A stretch of 9,175 nt of DNA from CAIKZZ01 sp037443765 (GTDB lineage Bacteria; Pseudomonadota; Gammaproteobacteria; Steroidobacterales; Steroidobacteraceae), in the NCBI GenBank assembly GCA_037443765.1, contig JBBINS010000125.1:1-9175 (forward strand), written 5' to 3'. The position numbers and the translations under genes were made by a program. Of the stretch, positions 7,275 to 9,175 are shown one piece after another. Numbering within the stretch: position 1 is the stretch's first letter; each line of letters starts with the position of its first letter. The notes beneath the pieces are model-generated. The model was not told the origin of the DNA, did no database searches, and saw only the letters and a list, made by a program, of their open reading frames with translations.

Positions 7275-7278
7275 CATG
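7262..7278 (+). promoter_or_regulatory. Ribosome binding site deciding the start of the hybrid kinase
   Basis: GGAAGG (7262-7267) lies eight bases before ATG 7276, an ideal spacing. This favours the ATG over the in-frame GTG at 7267, which would itself fall in the ribosome binding site. The upstream kinase stop (7272-7274) is one base before the ATG, so translation is probably coupled. Confidence 0.75.
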
Positions 7279-9054
7279 CGAGACCAACGTATCCTGGTGG
7301 TCGAGGACGAGGTGCTGATCGCGGAGGAAATCCGCGAACGCCTGACGACCGCGGGGTTCACCGTCGTTGCGGTCGTCGACACCGGCGCCGCCGCGATCGA
7401 ACTCGCGGCGCAGGAGCGGCCGGACCTGGTGCTGATGGACATCCGGCTGAAGGGGCCGATGGACGGCGTCGCGGCCGCGGAGGCCATCTACGACCGCTGC
7501 GGCGTGCCGATCGTGTACCTGACGGCGCATTCCGACCAGTCGACGCTGCAGCGCGCCAAGACGCGGGCCGCCTTCGGCTACGTCCTGAAGCCGTTCCGGA
7601 TCGAGAACCTGCTGGTCGCGATCGACCTCGGGATCCACCGCTCGGGGATCGAGGCGCGACTGCACGAGCACGAGCTCACGTACGCGACGATCCTCGGCAG
7701 CATCTCCGACGCCGTGATCGCGACCGACGTCGCCGGCCGGGTCCGGTTCATGGACGGCGTCGCGGAGCAGCTGACGGGAGTCTCCGCCCGCGACGCCGAA
7801 GGCCGGCCGCTGCCGGCGATCGTCAAGATCGTCGACGAGGCCGGCCGGCCGGCGCAGGAGCGCCTCGTCAAGCGCGTGATCGCGGGCCGCGCGTCGGTGC
7901 GCTTCGCACGCTCCGACCAGCTGGCGCGCCACGGCGGCGACCCGATCTCGATCGACGGCGGCGCCGCGCCGGTCATCGACTACCTCGGCCGCGTCGTCGG
8001 TCTCACGGTGACGTTCAAGGATGCGAGCGCAACGCGCCGCGCCGAGCGCGAGTTGCGGGTGCTGTCGCAGCAGCTGCAGGCGGTCGTGAACACCGCCGTC
8101 GACGGGGTCCTGCTGCTCGATGCAGAAGGACTGGTGCGGATGTTCAATCCGGCGTGCGAGCGGCTGTTCGGCTACGCGAGCGACGAGGTCGTCGGTCGCC
8201 GCATCACGCAGCTGATGCCGTCGCCGTTGCCCGACGGCGCCGGCGAGCCGGTGGCGGCGGGTGCCGCGCGCCAGCCGGTGTTCGTCAGCGCGCGGGCCGC
8301 GATCGCGCGGCGCAAGGACGGCGGCGCGGTGCCGGTCGAGATCTCGGTCGGCGAGGCCGACCACGACGGGCGGTCGCTCTTCGTCGTCGTGGTCCACGAC
8401 GTCAGCGAGCGGCGCGAGCTGCAGGCGGCGTACGCGGATGCCGTCGGCCACGAGCAACGGCGCATCGCCCAGGACCTGCACGACGGACTCGGCCAGGAGC
8501 TCACCGGGCTCGCGCTGCTGCTGTCGGCGCTCGAGCGCTCCGCGATCGAGGCGAACCTGCCGAACGCCGGCGACCTGGCGCGGGTCCGCGACCTCGCGAG
8601 CCACTCGATCGGCACGTGCCGCAGCGTCGCGCGTGGCCTGCTGCCGGTCGCGGAGACGCAAGGCGGCCTCGTCGCCGGGCTGCGGGACCTGGTCCGGCGG
8701 CTCAACCACATGCCGGGGCCGGCGATCCAGTTCTCGGTCATCGAGGCCGCCGCCGTCGGCCTGAGCGCGTCCGCGACCGACCACCTGTATCGCATCGCCC
8801 AGGAGGCGCTCACGAACGCCATCAAGCACGCGCATGCCGAGTCGATCCACCTGACGCTCGACATCGGCCGCTCGAGCGTGCTGCTCAGCGTCTGCGACGA
8901 CGGCAGCGGCATCTCGGTGGCGCGCCCCGCCGAGACGGGGCTCGGCCTCAAGACGATGCGCTACCGCGCCGATCTGATCGGCGCCCGCATCAGCGTCCAG
9001 CCCCAGTCGCGCGCCGGAACCTGCGTCGTCTGCGACTGCCCGCAGCCGGGCTGA
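7276..9054 (+). CDS. Receiver-PAS-PAS-HisKA_3 hybrid sensor kinase (NarX-like kinase core)
   Basis: A 592-residue soluble protein. The N-terminal receiver (1-120) is intact: acidic pair E10/D11, phosphoacceptor D55 (LMDIRL), T83 and K105 (LKPF). It resembles the single-domain receivers often found beside HisKA_2 kinases. Two PAS domains follow, about 134-250 (divergent; its second half resembles PAS domains carrying an 'APIxDxxGRVVG' block) and about 264-380 (NPACERLFGY at 291-300). The kinase core is HisKA_3: EQRRIAQDLHDGLGQ (393-407) has phosphoacceptor H402 and the D403-xxx-Q407 motif linked to phosphatase activity in NarX-type kinases. The HATPase has QEALTNAIKHA (509-519), DDGSG (541-545) and TGLGL (554-558). 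HisKA_3 kinases normally signal to NarL/FixJ response regulators, but none is in the window. The protein has no DNA-binding domain, so it acts as an intermediate. The direct neighbour upstream, a HisKA_2 kinase, is the obvious donor to D55 (inference). Confidence 0.92.
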   Translation: MRDQRILVVEDEVLIAEEIRERLTTAGFTVVAVVDTGAAAIELAAQERPDLVLMDIRLKGPMDGVAAAEAIYDRCGVPIVYLTAHSDQSTLQRAKTRAAFGYVLKPFRIENLLVAIDLGIHRSGIEARLHEHELTYATILGSISDAVIATDVAGRVRFMDGVAEQLTGVSARDAEGRPLPAIVKIVDEAGRPAQERLVKRVIAGRASVRFARSDQLARHGGDPISIDGGAAPVIDYLGRVVGLTVTFKDASATRRAERELRVLSQQLQAVVNTAVDGVLLLDAEGLVRMFNPACERLFGYASDEVVGRRITQLMPSPLPDGAGEPVAAGAARQPVFVSARAAIARRKDGGAVPVEISVGEADHDGRSLFVVVVHDVSERRELQAAYADAVGHEQRRIAQDLHDGLGQELTGLALLLSALERSAIEANLPNAGDLARVRDLASHSIGTCRSVARGLLPVAETQGGLVAGLRDLVRRLNHMPGPAIQFSVIEAAAVGLSASATDHLYRIAQEALTNAIKHAHAESIHLTLDIGRSSVLLSVCDDGSGISVARPAETGLGLKTMRYRADLIGARISVQPQSRAGTCVVCDCPQPG

Positions 9055-9175
9055 GCCCGCGCCGGGCCGGTGGCCGGGCGGGGGAGACGCCGACCGGTGC
9101 CGCGCCGATGATGCCGATTCGCATCTGGACCCCGCGTCCGGGGCGCGCGCGGCCGGTCCGGGCCGGACGGCGCCG
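9055..9175 (+). other. Downstream tail without a supportable gene
   Basis: Very GC-rich sequence after the hybrid kinase. It has CCCCG (9130-9134), loop CGTC, CGGGG (9139-9143), and an odd palindrome GTCCGG / CCGGAC (9156-9168). Neither is followed by T bases. A short frame from ATG 9108 stays open to the edge but is arginine-rich and lacks a well-placed ribosome binding site. No gene or terminator is called. Confidence 0.4.

Noticed and set aside
5751..7487. Long open frame on the - strand across the first kinase gene
   Set aside because: Same compositional artefact. The + strand protein has complete PAS and kinase motifs, and this frame shows no domain.
7114..8850. Long open frame on the - strand (578 codons) opposite the hybrid kinase
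   Set aside because: It is rich in Arg, Ala, Asp and Val with no recognisable domain. It mirrors the third-position G/C bias of the real gene on the + strand, a typical shadow in GC-rich DNA.
9130..9168. Intrinsic terminator after the hybrid kinase
   Set aside because: The stems are five to six pairs with no T run, and similar GC repeats arise by chance in this composition.
9108..9175. Start of a further gene at ATG 9108
   Set aside because: The translated tail is arginine- and proline-rich with no motif, and the only purine-rich stretch (9080-9087) is about 20 bases upstream. Too short to judge.

Overview
The window is dense, GC-rich bacterial DNA (roughly 70% G+C by eye, with codon third positions almost all G or C). 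All five recognisable genes lie on the + strand. The glutamate synthase sequences, the gltB-gltD order and the CurA-type reductase fit a member of the Pseudomonadota, most likely a high-GC beta- or gammaproteobacterium. I cannot name the genus.

Left part (1-4474): the 3' two thirds of gltB, with its start lost beyond the left edge, followed by a complete gltD. The stop and start codons overlap as TGATG. Together they encode NADPH-dependent glutamate synthase (GOGAT), the core of ammonium assimilation. Middle (4536-5555): a complete medium-chain dehydrogenase/reductase of the CurA / leukotriene B4 12-hydroxydehydrogenase-like group. It follows a 61-bp gap that holds two overlapping hairpins.

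At 5556-5846 lies the only sizeable non-coding stretch, about 290 bp. It is unusually structured: a GC hairpin, two back-to-back perfect odd palindromes, a 32-bp AT-rich island with 10-bp-phased short repeats, another inverted repeat and a TAGAAT box. It probably holds the promoter and control region of the signalling pair downstream.

Right part (5847-9054): two tightly linked signalling genes. The first encodes a soluble PAS-PAS-HisKA_2 histidine kinase. The second encodes a soluble protein with the order REC-PAS-PAS-HisKA_3-HATPase, a NarX-like kinase carrying a receiver at its N-terminus. The layout suggests a two-tier relay: the first kinase phosphorylates the receiver of the second, and the second passes the signal to a NarL/FixJ-type response regulator. 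No such regulator is visible, so it would be outside the window. The last 121 bp contain no supportable gene.

The metabolic genes are ordinary. What deserves a second look is the kinase-to-kinase pair, its possible heme-ligand histidines and its structured control region. I see no mobile elements, CRISPR arrays or RNA genes.
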